A DNA stretch of 18,739 nt from CAZKUR01 sp964556005 (GCA_964556005.1 CAZKUR010000076.1:1-18739), one strand, 5' to 3'. Shown: positions 7,946-15,515, numbered from the stretch's first letter. Notes: generated from the letters alone by a model not told the origin. Made by a program: numbers and translations.

Positions 7946-8455
7946 TTATTTGTTTAGTTTTTTACTTTTTTGAACGAGCTTGTCACGTTCCTTTATCCAT
8001 TCATCTAAAAAGATACGAAAATGTTTTTCCATCAATATATAAAACCTTTCCATTTCATTAATTCTTAACTTTAAAACATCGGCCCCGTCATGATTTAAAT
8101 CGAAGGATATTTCTTTAAGAGATTTTGCAATGCGTGTATTATTCTTTATTAACTCAAGATTATTTCGGAATGCATTCTCAAATATTTCAGGTTCAATTTC
8201 ATAATAATCTTTGCGGTTATTTTCCGGAAACCAAACTTTTTGTATTAGCTTTTTATCACGGAGTCTTCTAATAATCTGACTTACAGGTCCTTTGCTTCTT
8301 CCAAGCTGCTTAGCTATTTCATCGAGCGATAAAGGTTCTGCCGAATAAATCAACAGAGCCACTATATGTCCCATCAGCTTATTCAACCCAAATGCCTTGT
8401 AAGCATCTCCAAAACGCTGAACAATTTCCTTCTTTATTCTTTCTTCCTGTGTCAT
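7946..8455 (-). CDS. GbsR/MarR-family transcriptional regulator
   Basis: A 169-residue winged-helix regulator. The region 24-90 (GLNKLMGHIVALLIY, then PLSLDEIAKQLGRSKGPVSQIIRRLRDKKLI and a basic wing ending NNRKDYYEI) is the DNA-binding domain typical of the GbsR branch of MarR-like proteins. The recognition helix covers SKGPVSQIIRRL. Residues 125-165 form charged dimerisation helices. No Shine-Dalgarno sequence is visible before the ATG at 8455, whereas a short in-frame leader ORF with a good site lies just upstream. Two matching palindromes flank the gene, one before its leader and one before the next gene. Repression of itself and of the downstream fatty-acid-type operon, relieved by a pathway ligand, is the likely model. 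Confidence 0.85.
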   Translation of the reverse strand: MTQEERIKKEIVQRFGDAYKAFGLNKLMGHIVALLIYSAEPLSLDEIAKQLGRSKGPVSQIIRRLRDKKLIQKVWFPENNRKDYYEIEPEIFENAFRNNLELIKNNTRIAKSLKEISFDLNHDGADVLKLRINEMERFYILMEKHFRIFLDEWIKERDKLVQKSKKLNK

Positions 8456-8479
8456 TAGAATAACAGTTCTTAATATATT

Positions 8480-8548
8480 TTAAATGATTCTTAATTTAGT
8501 TAAGTAGTGAGTGGAGGAAGGTTCATATCCGTAGTGGCCTTTTTTCAT
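8480..8548 (-). CDS. 22-codon leader ORF upstream of the regulator
   Basis: A short ORF beginning MKKGHYGYEP and ending TKLRII, with a strong ribosome site (AAGGGAG, five bases before the ATG). It is in the same frame as the regulator but ends in TAA 24 nt before that start codon, and the regulator itself lacks a Shine-Dalgarno site. It lies just downstream of the perfect operator palindrome. It is rich in His and Tyr (2 His, 3 Tyr in 22 residues) and I recognise no family. It could be a leader peptide that couples translation of the regulator, a real micro-protein, or chance. Translation has not been shown. Confidence 0.4.
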   Translation of the reverse strand: MKKGHYGYEPSSTHYLTKLRII

Positions 8549-8584
8549 TTTAGCTCCCTTATCTATCTTGTAACAGTTTTCAAC

Positions 8585-8602
8585 GTTTGAAATATTTCAA
8601 AC
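8585..8602. promoter_or_regulatory. Perfect 18-bp operator palindrome upstream of the regulator
   Basis: GTTTGAAATATTTCAAAC is an exact inverted repeat. Adjacent bases (TTCAACG at 8579-8585) add a further overlapping half site like that beside the copy at 7905-7928. It sits just downstream of a promoter-like sequence and upstream of the leader ORF, the position expected for an autorepressor site. Confidence 0.7.
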
Positions 8603-8608
8603 AATTAA

Positions 8609-8637
8609 AATTTATATAACTTTTGCAATAAAGTCAA
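8609..8637 (-). promoter_or_regulatory. Candidate promoter of the regulator unit
   Basis: On the minus strand TTGACT (8637-8632) is followed by TATAAATT. The -10 can be read as TATAAA (15-bp spacer) or TAAATT (17-bp spacer). The perfect palindrome begins about 7 bp further on, so a bound repressor would cover the start site. It lies just after the SRPBCC stop codon. Confidence 0.4.
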
Positions 8638-8641
8638 GAGT

Positions 8642-9082
8642 TCAATCAATTTTATTTTTTTCAACAAATTGCTTTAAAGAAGTACCAATAATTTGCATCC
8701 ATCCGGCAGCAAAATTTTCTTTTGCAAAATCCGGGTTGTAAACAGGAAATGTTTCCAATCCTTCATGAGTTAGTTTTACTTTTGTGGTATTTCCTTCTTC
8801 AAACAATTCGAAAGTAATGTAAGACATCCCATCATATCCATCAAAGCGCCAGCTATACGAAAGTTTTTTATTTGTAATAATTTCAGCGATTTTACAAATA
8901 TGAAGATATTGATTGTTTTCATCTTTCCCGGACAAGAAGCAGATTTCAAATCCGACTTCGAGTTTAAATTCGGCTAAATTAAAATACCATTGCTTCATTT
9001 CATTTTTATCGTTAATTGCTTTCCAAACTTTTTCTACAGACGAATTAAAAGTTCTTTCAATTACAAGAGGTTCATTTTCCAT
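8642..9082 (-). CDS. SRPBCC / AHSA1-domain protein
   Basis: A 146-residue START-like protein covering the whole AHSA1 domain. It opens with the family pattern IERTFNSSVEKVWKAI...MKQWYF (8-33), has a central run of beta strands (LSYSWRFDGYDGMSYITFEL), then LTHEGLETF (104-112) and the closing helix NFAAGWMQIIGTSLKQFVEK (123-142). The fold makes a hydrophobic ligand pocket; function differs widely and no catalytic residue is expected. The start has GGAG eight bases upstream. It lies 19 bp after a broken ArsR-type gene, the classic partner of this family, so its normal control is probably altered. Nothing links it firmly to the neighbouring acyl-CoA operon. Confidence 0.88.
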   Translation of the reverse strand: MENEPLVIERTFNSSVEKVWKAINDKNEMKQWYFNLAEFKLEVGFEICFLSGKDENNQYLHICKIAEIITNKKLSYSWRFDGYDGMSYITFELFEEGNTTKVKLTHEGLETFPVYNPDFAKENFAAGWMQIIGTSLKQFVEKNKID

Positions 9083-9101
9083 TTAATTAACTCCTTATTT
9101 C

Positions 9102-9413
9102 TTAAGCTTTTAATTCATTCAAATAATTTTCAAGTTCATCAAGCTTTTTCTTCCATACTTGCTTGTATTTTTCAATCCAATTAGTAACTTCATCAAATTT
9201 TTTAAGCTTAGCCTCGCAGTATCGCTCGGCATCCTGCTGCCTTATTTCATCAAGTCCGTACCCGGAAGGAATCTTCATATGTTTGGAAACTGCCGCACAG
9301 CTTATTTTAAATTTTTCTGCAACTTCGTTAAGCATAAACTTTTGCTAAGCTAATATACTAAGTAATGCTCTTCTTTTGAGATCGGCAATTGGCAGGATAA
9401 CATCTCGTCTCAT
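9102..9413 (-). pseudogene. ArsR-family regulator interrupted by an in-frame TAG
   Basis: Reading from the ATG at 9413 gives MRRDVILPIADLKRRALLSI, clearly the start of an ArsR/SdpR-type regulator (usual pattern MRRDVF.AIADPTRRAIL), but codon 23 is TAG (9347-9345). The frame continues without gaps through LNEVAEKFKISCAAVSKHMKI, the helix-turn-helix, to IRQQ..ERYCEAK and the family's C-terminal helix (WIEKYKQVWKKKLDELENYL), ending at 9102. The total is 103 codons, normal for the family. The hallmark ADPTRR has become ADLKRR, and the region after the recognition helix (PSGYGLDE) is also unusual, as in a decaying gene. A restart at ATG 9335 would give 77 residues lacking the first helices. A sequencing error is possible, but the extra substitutions argue for real decay. 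Confidence 0.8.
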
Positions 9414-9503
9414 ATTTTAAAATAAAATAATGTAAGCGGTTGGTTACTAATGTAAATGAAACCATTATCGGTTGCACAAGTAATACAAAAATTATTAAAA
9501 CTG

Positions 9504-10001
9504 TTACCTTGCTTTAATCAGCTTCACGACAAAATAAATTAGAGGAATAAATATCAATGCGAGCATTACAGGCAAAAACCAAACGGTTAAACCATCGGTT
9601 ATTCCTTTTGCAGTTGTATACATCATAATTTCTAAATATGAAAAGACAACAATAATTATAAATTTCAGATATCTCATCATTTTAGTTGCAATTGTATACT
9701 GTCTTAATGCATTTTCAGCAGTAATTTTGGTGGGATAATTAAAAATAAATGGAAACTTATTAAGAATGGTAATACCTCCGAATAAAATTAATCCAACAAC
9801 AGGCAATAAAAAAATAGTTGTTTTATTTCCGAAATTGTCCGCCTGCCCGGATGCATTAAAGTGAATAGGAATTGTTGCAGGTAAATTCAAATAACTAAAA
9901 ATCGAAATCACCCATAAAAGGATTAGAACAATCCATCCCATTTTTTCAAAAAGCAAATCGCCTTTAGTTGGTTCTATTTTTATTCTTGGTCTTTTATTCA
10001 T
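9504..10001 (-). CDS. DUF1648 (SdpI-like) membrane protein
   Basis: A 165-residue inner-membrane protein with about four predicted helices (22-38, 62-80, 110-128, 138-160). Between the first two lies LPATIPIHFNASGQADNFGNK, the DUF1648 signature, with the conserved IP.H.N..G..D..G. The same domain forms the N-terminal half of SdpI, the immunity and signalling protein paired with the ArsR-type SdpR in Bacillus. Here too an ArsR-type gene follows, 90 bp downstream, but it is broken. The protein is shorter than SdpI (about 207 residues) and lacks the second SdpI region. The ATG has AAGGGA 11 bases upstream, a longish spacing. A stress or immunity role is a guess from family context. Confidence 0.85.
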   Translation of the reverse strand: MNKRPRIKIEPTKGDLLFEKMGWIVLILLWVISIFSYLNLPATIPIHFNASGQADNFGNKTTIFLLPVVGLILFGGITILNKFPFIFNYPTKITAENALRQYTIATKMMRYLKFIIIVVFSYLEIMMYTTAKGITDGLTVWFLPVMLALIFIPLIYFVVKLIKAR

Positions 10002-10113
10002 TCGTATAATTTTCCCTTCTTGAATTACTTAAAATATGAAGATCATTGCCGAATCAAAAGTAATTTGAGATAAACATCGTATGAATACGAATTATTTTTT
10101 AATCCAATAATTT

Positions 10114-10845
10114 TTACCTGTTCATTACAGAAAACATAGCTTCTCTTTTTTGATATAAATTTTCTGCACCATCAATCGCTGCTTCAAATTTATCGTTCTC
10201 AATTGCTTGCATGGATTCGTTTATAAATTCGCTGATGGGAATCCCGCCGTGAGTTTGATTCTTACCTGTTCTTCTCTCCTTACCCAATTCAGTATCGACT
10301 GACGGCGGAATAATTTCAAAAACTTTTATATTAGTATCTTTCAGTTGATAACGCAGCGACATAGTTATAGAATGTATTGCCGCTTTAGTTGCACAATAAA
10401 TTGATACCGCTGATAGAGGCACGAATGCCAAACCGGAAGAAATATTAATGACTGCCGGATCTTTTTTATTCTTTAAATGCTGTACAAACAGCGATGTAAA
10501 ATGTATCGGTGCGGTAAAATTTGTTTCAACTTCCAAATGCAACCTTTCAAGGTTAATGTTAATTAAATCGGAAAGTAGTTGAATGCCTGCATTATTGATT
10601 AAAATATTTACATCCGGGAAATTTTCGATTACTTCCTTTACCAGGCTTTCTCTTTGCTCAGAAATCGAGACATCGCAAACAATTGTTTCGATTGAATTAT
10701 TTTTTTTCTTAATATCATTCAGGCGGTCTTCCCTTCTTCCGCAAATAATTACTTTATTATTTCTTTTTGAATATTCCTCGGCAAATCCCAGCCCGATGCC
10801 TGAGGTTCCGCCAGTAATTAAAATAGTATTCCCGGATAATTTCAT
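10114..10845 (-). CDS. DltE-like short-chain dehydrogenase
   Basis: A 243-residue classical SDR. TGGTSGIG at 11-18, CGRRED (35-40, basic residues that favour NADP(H)), NNAG at 84-87, Asn109, Ser137, Tyr150 and Lys154 complete the catalytic set. The C-terminal half (EIIPPSVDTELGKE, then a Lys/Asn-rich loop and GIPISEFINESMQAI) is that of the DltE branch, oxidoreductases named after a gene near some D-alanylation operons but of unknown substrate. It ends 112 bp before the DUF1648 gene and has only a weak ribosome site. Nothing in the context suggests a pathway. It is distinct from the FabG-like SDR at 7140-7883. Confidence 0.87.
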   Translation of the reverse strand: MKLSGNTILITGGTSGIGLGFAEEYSKRNNKVIICGRREDRLNDIKKKNNSIETIVCDVSISEQRESLVKEVIENFPDVNILINNAGIQLLSDLININLERLHLEVETNFTAPIHFTSLFVQHLKNKKDPAVINISSGLAFVPLSAVSIYCATKAAIHSITMSLRYQLKDTNIKVFEIIPPSVDTELGKERRTGKNQTHGGIPISEFINESMQAIENDKFEAAIDGAENLYQKREAMFSVMNR

Positions 10846-11207
10846 AATGCATGCACTTAATTCTTAATTAAAAATATTTATTAAATTTTCTTTACAAATA
10901 AATAAAATACAACTTCCATTTACCTACAAATAATTAATCATTATTTCTATTAATGAAATTAATTTTCATCACATATTAAATATATTGATAAGAGGATTAT
11001 GTTTGTCAGGTATGTAAGTATTTTTATTATTGTAGTTTCTTGATTTTGTAAGATACCAGGATTAATAATTTTAGATATGAGTTATAAAAATTAAATATTT
11101 TCTTCTATAATAACCTCAGTATTTTTTTTATCCATATTTAATTAACCTTTTTCTAAAAGCGCTTTATTAAATAGTCCATAAAAAATCTTTGATAAGAAAT
11201 TATAAAA
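10846..11207. other. AT-rich intergenic region, no convincing gene
   Basis: This 362-bp spacer separates the kinase stop codon from the DltE-like gene. It is very AT-rich. I see a near-palindrome with arms ATGAAA and TTTCAT at 10953-10969, upstream of the dehydrogenase. There are two 14-codon reading frames with fair ribosome sites (10999-11043 plus, 11091-11135 minus), which I do not accept as genes. No strong terminator is visible for the kinase. Confidence 0.6.
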
Positions 11208-14200
11208 TTAGTTAGTTACCTGCTCCAATAATTTAATTAAATCTTTCGTCATAAATGGCTTTGAAATGTAATAGTCGATGCACCCTTCAAGTATATCTTT
11301 TTTATCTTGTTCGCCAGCATAAGCGGTAACAGCTATTATCGGTACTTTTTCAAAACCAGGTATTTTTTTTATATGCTGGCTCAATTCCATACCGTTCAAT
11401 CCGCTTCCCAAGTTTATATCCATAAGAATAACATCATAAAGTTTTTTGCTAATATATTTAAACGCATTCTCGGCATTATTTGCTAAATCTATTTCGAAAT
11501 ATTTTATTAAAATTCTCTTTATTACATCGCTTGCAAATAAATCGTCCTCAACATAAAGCACTTTTTTTCTTTTTGTATTCGCTGTGTTAATACCATCAAG
11601 TAAGTTCAAATTATCATAAATTGTTTCATCCGGAATAACTTCGGGAACCGACTTTTGCAAAATCGGAATTTGTACCGTAAATGTAGTCCCTTCGCCAAAC
11701 TTACTTTGAACCGATATTTTTCCTCCTAATAATTCTATATATTTTTTTGAAATTGATAATCCGAGCCCGCTTCCTTCATAACTCCGGTTGGATCCTTCGC
11801 TTACCTGCCTGAATTCATCCCAAATTATATCTAATTTTTCCTGTGGAATACCTATACCCGTATCGGAAACTTTTATAATCAGTAATTCTTTTCCTTTTTC
11901 AGCTTCAATAAAAGCAGATATTTCAACGCATCCTTTGCCGGTAAATTTGATAGCATTATTTACAATATTATTCAGTACTTCACTTAACATTTTATTGTTA
12001 GTCTGCATTGAGAACGGTTTAAAATAGATTCCCTTTTTAAGTTCAATATCCTTCCGTGTTGCAGCTTTTAAAAACAACCTGTATACTTCATCGATTAAGC
12101 TTGTGATGTTTACCTGATCCAAACTGAAGTCTTCTTTTGAGAACTCTATTTTCGTTAAAGAAAGAATTTTACTTAATGTCTCAGTCAGTCTTTTAGCGGA
12201 ATCCAGAATCCCTTCCGCCATAGATTTGAATTCAGGATTGGTAAGAGTTTGATATAATATTTCTGCATAACCCATTATTCCCACAAAAGGAGTTCTAAGC
12301 TCATGACTCATATTAGCAAAGAAAGTAGATTTTAACCTGTTAATTTCTTCAGCTTTTTCTTTCGCAGCAACCAAGTCTTCGAGCATTTTTTTCATCTGAG
12401 TTATATTTTCTTCAGCGGCAACAAAATGACTCACTCTTCCTTTATCATCTACTACAGGAGAAATTCTCGAAGCTACCCAATAAACTTCTCCGTTTTTCTT
12501 TTTATTAATAAGTTCACCGTTCCAATCTTTTCCCGATAAGATCGTCTCCCAAAGCTGTTTATAAAATTCATTTGGCTGAGCACCGGATTTTAAGATTCTC
12601 GGATTCATTCCAGCTACCTCCGAAAAAGAATATCCTGTGGTCTCGGTAAATTTGGCATTAACGAATTCGATCTCTCCGGTAAGATCAGTTATAAAAACGC
12701 TTACAGGTGCTTGTTCGATTGCTCTACTTAATAATCTAATCTGCCTTTCGCTTTCTTTGCTAGCAGTAACATCATGAATGATTGAATCAAGATATGTTTT
12801 ACCTTCGATTTCGATTTTACTGCTGTAAATTTCAACATCTCTGATCGATCCGTCAGCTCTACTGTGCCGGTATTCGAAGAAACCTTTTTGTAATTTAACT
12901 ATGTTATTCAGCTCTTTTTTTACTTCATCATCAGAGAGGGTATTCAATTGTTGTATTTTCATTTTTTGTAACTGTTCCCGGCTCCATCCGTAATAATTTG
13001 CTGCGGCTTGATTAGCATTGACAATATCCCCTGTTTCCGGATCAATAACAAGTTTAACTGCTGCATGATTTTCAAACATAGTCCTGTAACGATTTTCGCT
13101 TTCACGTAATGATTTTAGCATAGTTCGCTCTTTAGTCTCATCACGAAAAACCATCACGACACCTGTTATTTCACCATCCTTATTTTTAATTGGAGCTCCG
13201 CTGTCAAGTATAGGGATTTCTCTACCATCCTTTGAAATAACTAATGTGTGGTTTGTAAGCCCGGTATATAAACCGTCTTTTAAAACCTTCTGAACAGGGT
13301 TTAGAATTTCGTTTCGCTCAACTTCACTGATAATGGTAAATACTTCTTCAAGCGGTTTATCCCTTGCTTCAGATTCGGCCCATCCAGTTAATTTTTCTGC
13401 GGTATTATTTAAATGTTTAATCCTTCCGTTCCTATCGGTGGTAATAACAGCATCCCCGATACTGTACAGAGTAGTTTTAAATTCTTCCTGAACATCAATC
13501 AGAGTTTTATAAATGTTTTTTTGCCGGTTATTGTATATATAAGATAAACCAAGTACAAGTAAAAGTATGATCAAAAGAGTAAACAAAAAGATTATTATAG
13601 CTTTCGGCACAAGTTCTTCAATAAATTCATTCTTATCAATTTTGGCAATTAAAAACCAATCCGTGCCTTTTACCGGACTTATATATGCTAAGACATCGGT
13701 ACCGCGATAATCCTTTCCCTCAAAAAAACCGGTGTATCCATTTACTGCATTTACTGCTGGAATTTCATTTCGCTTCAGAGAGAATTTAAGACTTAGTGAA
13801 GTATTTTTCTTAAATCTTAATTCATTAAGAAATACAACTCTATCACTATCTTTACGTACTATCAATGTTTCTGACGTTTTGCTTTGAGTCGGCCATAGCT
13901 TAAGAAGGGGATATATAATTACTTCCGGATTAATTCGTAATACTAGCAAAGCTATTGTTTGTTTTTCTTGATATACTATTGGAGTAATTATATCATAATA
14001 AATGCTATCATTTTTACCTTTATAAAAATCGGAATATGTAACTTTATCTTCATTTACAGCTTCGATAATTTTATTCTTCGTAATTGATTCAATCTGAACA
14101 TATTGTGAACTATCTTTTATTATAGGGTTACCGGTGACAGAAGAAATGAACATTGCAGCATATTGGTACCTAGTTCGTGCCAAAATAAGGCGTTGTCTAA

Positions 14201-14495
14201 TCTTATTTTTAAGCGCTGTGTTTTCCGGGTGATGAAGCCATTCATAAACTGCTTCTGCAAAAAAAGGAGATTCGGATTGAACGACAGCATCCACAGTTCT
14301 TTCATTTCTCCACCGAATTAACTCATTAATTTTTAACTCAGCTACAGCTTTAAGATCCTTTTCTTTTTCTTTTCGCATTGTGTCGACTTCACTGCGTAAA
14401 TAGAAATATGAAGAGATAATTACTAGTAGGCTTAGTCCAATTATTATTAAAATTTGGAATTTCTTGGTAGGAAATCTGTACCGGTAATTTGCCAT
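11208..14495 (-). CDS. Hybrid sensor histidine kinase with three PAS domains and a receiver
   Basis: A 1095-residue membrane hybrid kinase. Helix 1 (15-33) and helix 2 (297-320) enclose a periplasmic sensor of about 260 residues, likely dCache-like. Three PAS domains follow (about 337-455, 467-578, 590-700); the third has the WNGEL...GEVYWV pattern often followed by a PAC motif. A short coiled coil (700-722) leads to HisKA with FANMSHELRTP and phospho-acceptor His731, then HATPase with N-box NNIVNNAIKF (842-851), DTGIGIP (878-884) and GSGLGLS (908-914). The C-terminal receiver has acidic Asp984/985, phospho-acceptor Asp1026, Thr1057 and Lys1079. All catalytic residues are present. There is no DNA-binding domain and no adjacent partner regulator, so the output is unknown. 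The signal and targets cannot be read from the sequence. Confidence 0.93.
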   Translation of the reverse strand: MANYRYRFPTKKFQILIIIGLSLLVIISSYFYLRSEVDTMRKEKEKDLKAVAELKINELIRWRNERTVDAVVQSESPFFAEAVYEWLHHPENTALKNKIRQRLILARTRYQYAAMFISSVTGNPIIKDSSQYVQIESITKNKIIEAVNEDKVTYSDFYKGKNDSIYYDIITPIVYQEKQTIALLVLRINPEVIIYPLLKLWPTQSKTSETLIVRKDSDRVVFLNELRFKKNTSLSLKFSLKRNEIPAVNAVNGYTGFFEGKDYRGTDVLAYISPVKGTDWFLIAKIDKNEFIEELVPKAIIIFLFTLLIILLLVLGLSYIYNNRQKNIYKTLIDVQEEFKTTLYSIGDAVITTDRNGRIKHLNNTAEKLTGWAESEARDKPLEEVFTIISEVERNEILNPVQKVLKDGLYTGLTNHTLVISKDGREIPILDSGAPIKNKDGEITGVVMVFRDETKERTMLKSLRESENRYRTMFENHAAVKLVIDPETGDIVNANQAAANYYGWSREQLQKMKIQQLNTLSDDEVKKELNNIVKLQKGFFEYRHSRADGSIRDVEIYSSKIEIEGKTYLDSIIHDVTASKESERQIRLLSRAIEQAPVSVFITDLTGEIEFVNAKFTETTGYSFSEVAGMNPRILKSGAQPNEFYKQLWETILSGKDWNGELINKKKNGEVYWVASRISPVVDDKGRVSHFVAAEENITQMKKMLEDLVAAKEKAEEINRLKSTFFANMSHELRTPFVGIMGYAEILYQTLTNPEFKSMAEGILDSAKRLTETLSKILSLTKIEFSKEDFSLDQVNITSLIDEVYRLFLKAATRKDIELKKGIYFKPFSMQTNNKMLSEVLNNIVNNAIKFTGKGCVEISAFIEAEKGKELLIIKVSDTGIGIPQEKLDIIWDEFRQVSEGSNRSYEGSGLGLSISKKYIELLGGKISVQSKFGEGTTFTVQIPILQKSVPEVIPDETIYDNLNLLDGINTANTKRKKVLYVEDDLFASDVIKRILIKYFEIDLANNAENAFKYISKKLYDVILMDINLGSGLNGMELSQHIKKIPGFEKVPIIAVTAYAGEQDKKDILEGCIDYYISKPFMTKDLIKLLEQVTN

Positions 14496-15141
14496 ATTTT
14501 TCTCAACATCTTTTTCACATTAGCATTTTCTGTTTAAATTAAATAAATCAAAATTATTAAATTAACAAATGATATAAATGAAAAACTTATTGCTCATAGA
14601 TTTTTCAAAAGAATTTTTTATACATAATATAAAAACACAATTATAAAAACGCCGTATATATGGTATTCTTTTAGAACAAATCAAAAGTGATAAAAGTTAT
14701 CATTCAAAATTTAAAGAAATGATTTAATAGTAGTCTTCGGCCAACTGAGGATAAAGACTGGTGATGGTAGAAGATTTAAAGATTTACGATGTAAAAATAG
14801 ATTTTTTTTTAATTGAAACAAAGTATCTAAAAATGAAAGTCTATATTAGTATTTGCACCATGTAAACGATTATGATATAATTGACTACAAGAAAAGTGCG
14901 GTAAAAATATTTTTTTTCCAGCACAATAGTGTGGGGCTTATAAGTAATTTTTTACAATAAAATTCAGTGTTATTTTTCCCATTAATACCATAAAGAATAT
15001 ACGGGAAAGTAGTCTGAAAATATGAATTATTATAAATTGAATGTACAATCAACACACTTTAAATTAAAATAAATATAATTTGTTTTTCATAAAGTTATGG
15101 CTTTTGTATTTGTGATAATGTGTGCGAGTACAATTAATCAG
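14496..15141. other. Long AT-rich intergenic region upstream of the kinase
   Basis: The first 650 bp of a 1.15-kb gene-free stretch. It is very AT-rich, with many stops in all frames. A weak 6-bp-stem inverted repeat (AGTCTT...AAGACT) lies near 14732-14760. A 33-codon plus-strand frame (14764-14865) resembles no family I know. The kinase promoter should lie at the left end, but I cannot place it with confidence. Confidence 0.55.
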
Positions 15142-15172
15142 TTGACAATTTAATTATAGAGTTTTATTTTTG
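15142..15172 (+). promoter_or_regulatory. Promoter of the candidate small RNA
   Basis: A perfect -35 TTGACA (15142-15147) is followed after 17 bp by TATTTT (15165-15170). The same bases read TATTTTTG, an exact match to the Bacteroidota -7 form TAnnTTTG, with TTG 20 bases upstream. The predicted transcription start is about 15177, just before the first stem of the small RNA. Confidence 0.65.
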
Positions 15173-15176
15173 GCGT

Positions 15177-15262
15177 CAAAATCCGTTCGTGAGAGTCCCC
15201 CCATCTCTTGCGATGGTTAAAGGATTTAACCCAGCACTTCCCCCAAGTGTTGGGTTTTTTTA
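15177..15262 (+). ncRNA. Candidate small regulatory RNA with C-rich hairpin loops
   Basis: A roughly 85-nt unit with its own promoter and terminator and no reading frame. Hairpin 1 pairs 15188-15195 with 15205-15212 (8 bp, two wobbles) and exposes a 9-nt loop UCCCCCCAU. It is enclosed by a second helix, 15179-15184 with 15222-15227. An alternative hairpin, GGTTAAA (15215-15221) with TTTAACC (15225-15231), competes with that helix, so two folds are possible. Hairpin 2 is the terminator, with loop CCCCC. Small RNAs with C-rich loops in other bacteria bind G-rich Shine-Dalgarno sites; that role here is inference. The overall plan of stem-loops plus a terminator recalls the Chlorobi-1 RNA motif, but I could not compare them. 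Confidence 0.6.
15228..15261 (+). terminator. Intrinsic terminator of the small RNA
   Basis: Arms 15228-15239 and 15245-15256 (core CCCAGCACTT / AAGTGTTGGG with one G-U pair) enclose a CCCCC loop and are followed by a run of seven T from 15255. It has the full form of a strong plus-strand Rho-independent terminator. Confidence 0.88.
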
Positions 15263-15378
15263 TTTTTAAATAATCCTTCTCTAAGAAATTCTACCATTAT
15301 ATAACATTGTTGTAATTTAAATTGAAATTGGGAATAAAAATCTTGGAAGTAACCTTTTCTATGTGTGTCCAAAATATA

Positions 15379-15515
15379 ACTTCGTCATCACGAACGAAGT
15401 GAAGTGATCTCACTTTTGAATTAAAAACGAAAGAATGTCCGCCTATCGGCGAGACCTCGCAAAGCGGGCTTCACTCGTCCGAAGAACTCCTATGGAGAAG
15501 GCTCATTCGAAATAA
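15379..15515. repeat. Hairpin-rich intergenic repeat-like element
   Basis: A stretch that is richer in G and C than its surroundings and made of short palindromes: ATCAC (15387-15391) with GTGAT (15404-15408), the hairpin AAGTG-ATCT-CACTT (15402-15415), GCCTATCGGC-type pairings, and CTCCTATGGAG near 15487-15497. The opening, CGTCATCACGAACGAAG, resembles the GTCATTGCGAG...GAAGCAATCTC type of dispersed intergenic repeat seen in many bacterial genomes. It has no coding frame. The boundaries are approximate, and only one copy lies in this window, so repetition is not shown here. Confidence 0.45.

Noticed and set aside
10999..11043. 14-codon plus-strand ORF with AGAGG close to the ATG
   Set aside because: The hydrophobic peptide looks like the start of a signal sequence but stops at once, with no downstream continuation.
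11091..11135. 14-codon minus-strand ORF after the kinase, with AAGG upstream
   Set aside because: It is too short, with no conserved feature; a chance ORF is more likely.
14764..14865. 33-codon plus-strand ORF in the long intergenic region
   Set aside because: It has no good ribosome site at normal spacing, low-complexity composition (F/I/K rich) and no recognisable family; it is likely chance in AT-rich DNA.
14881..14910. Second plus-strand promoter (TTGACT near 14881)
   Set aside because: The -10 at proper spacing is only an A-run, and no structured RNA, gene or terminator follows.
15171..15262. tRNA or tmRNA 3' end, because of a GTTCGTGAGAGTCC segment
   Set aside because: No matching acceptor stem, D-arm, anticodon arm or CCA end could be found; the promoter, hairpins and terminator fit a small RNA better.
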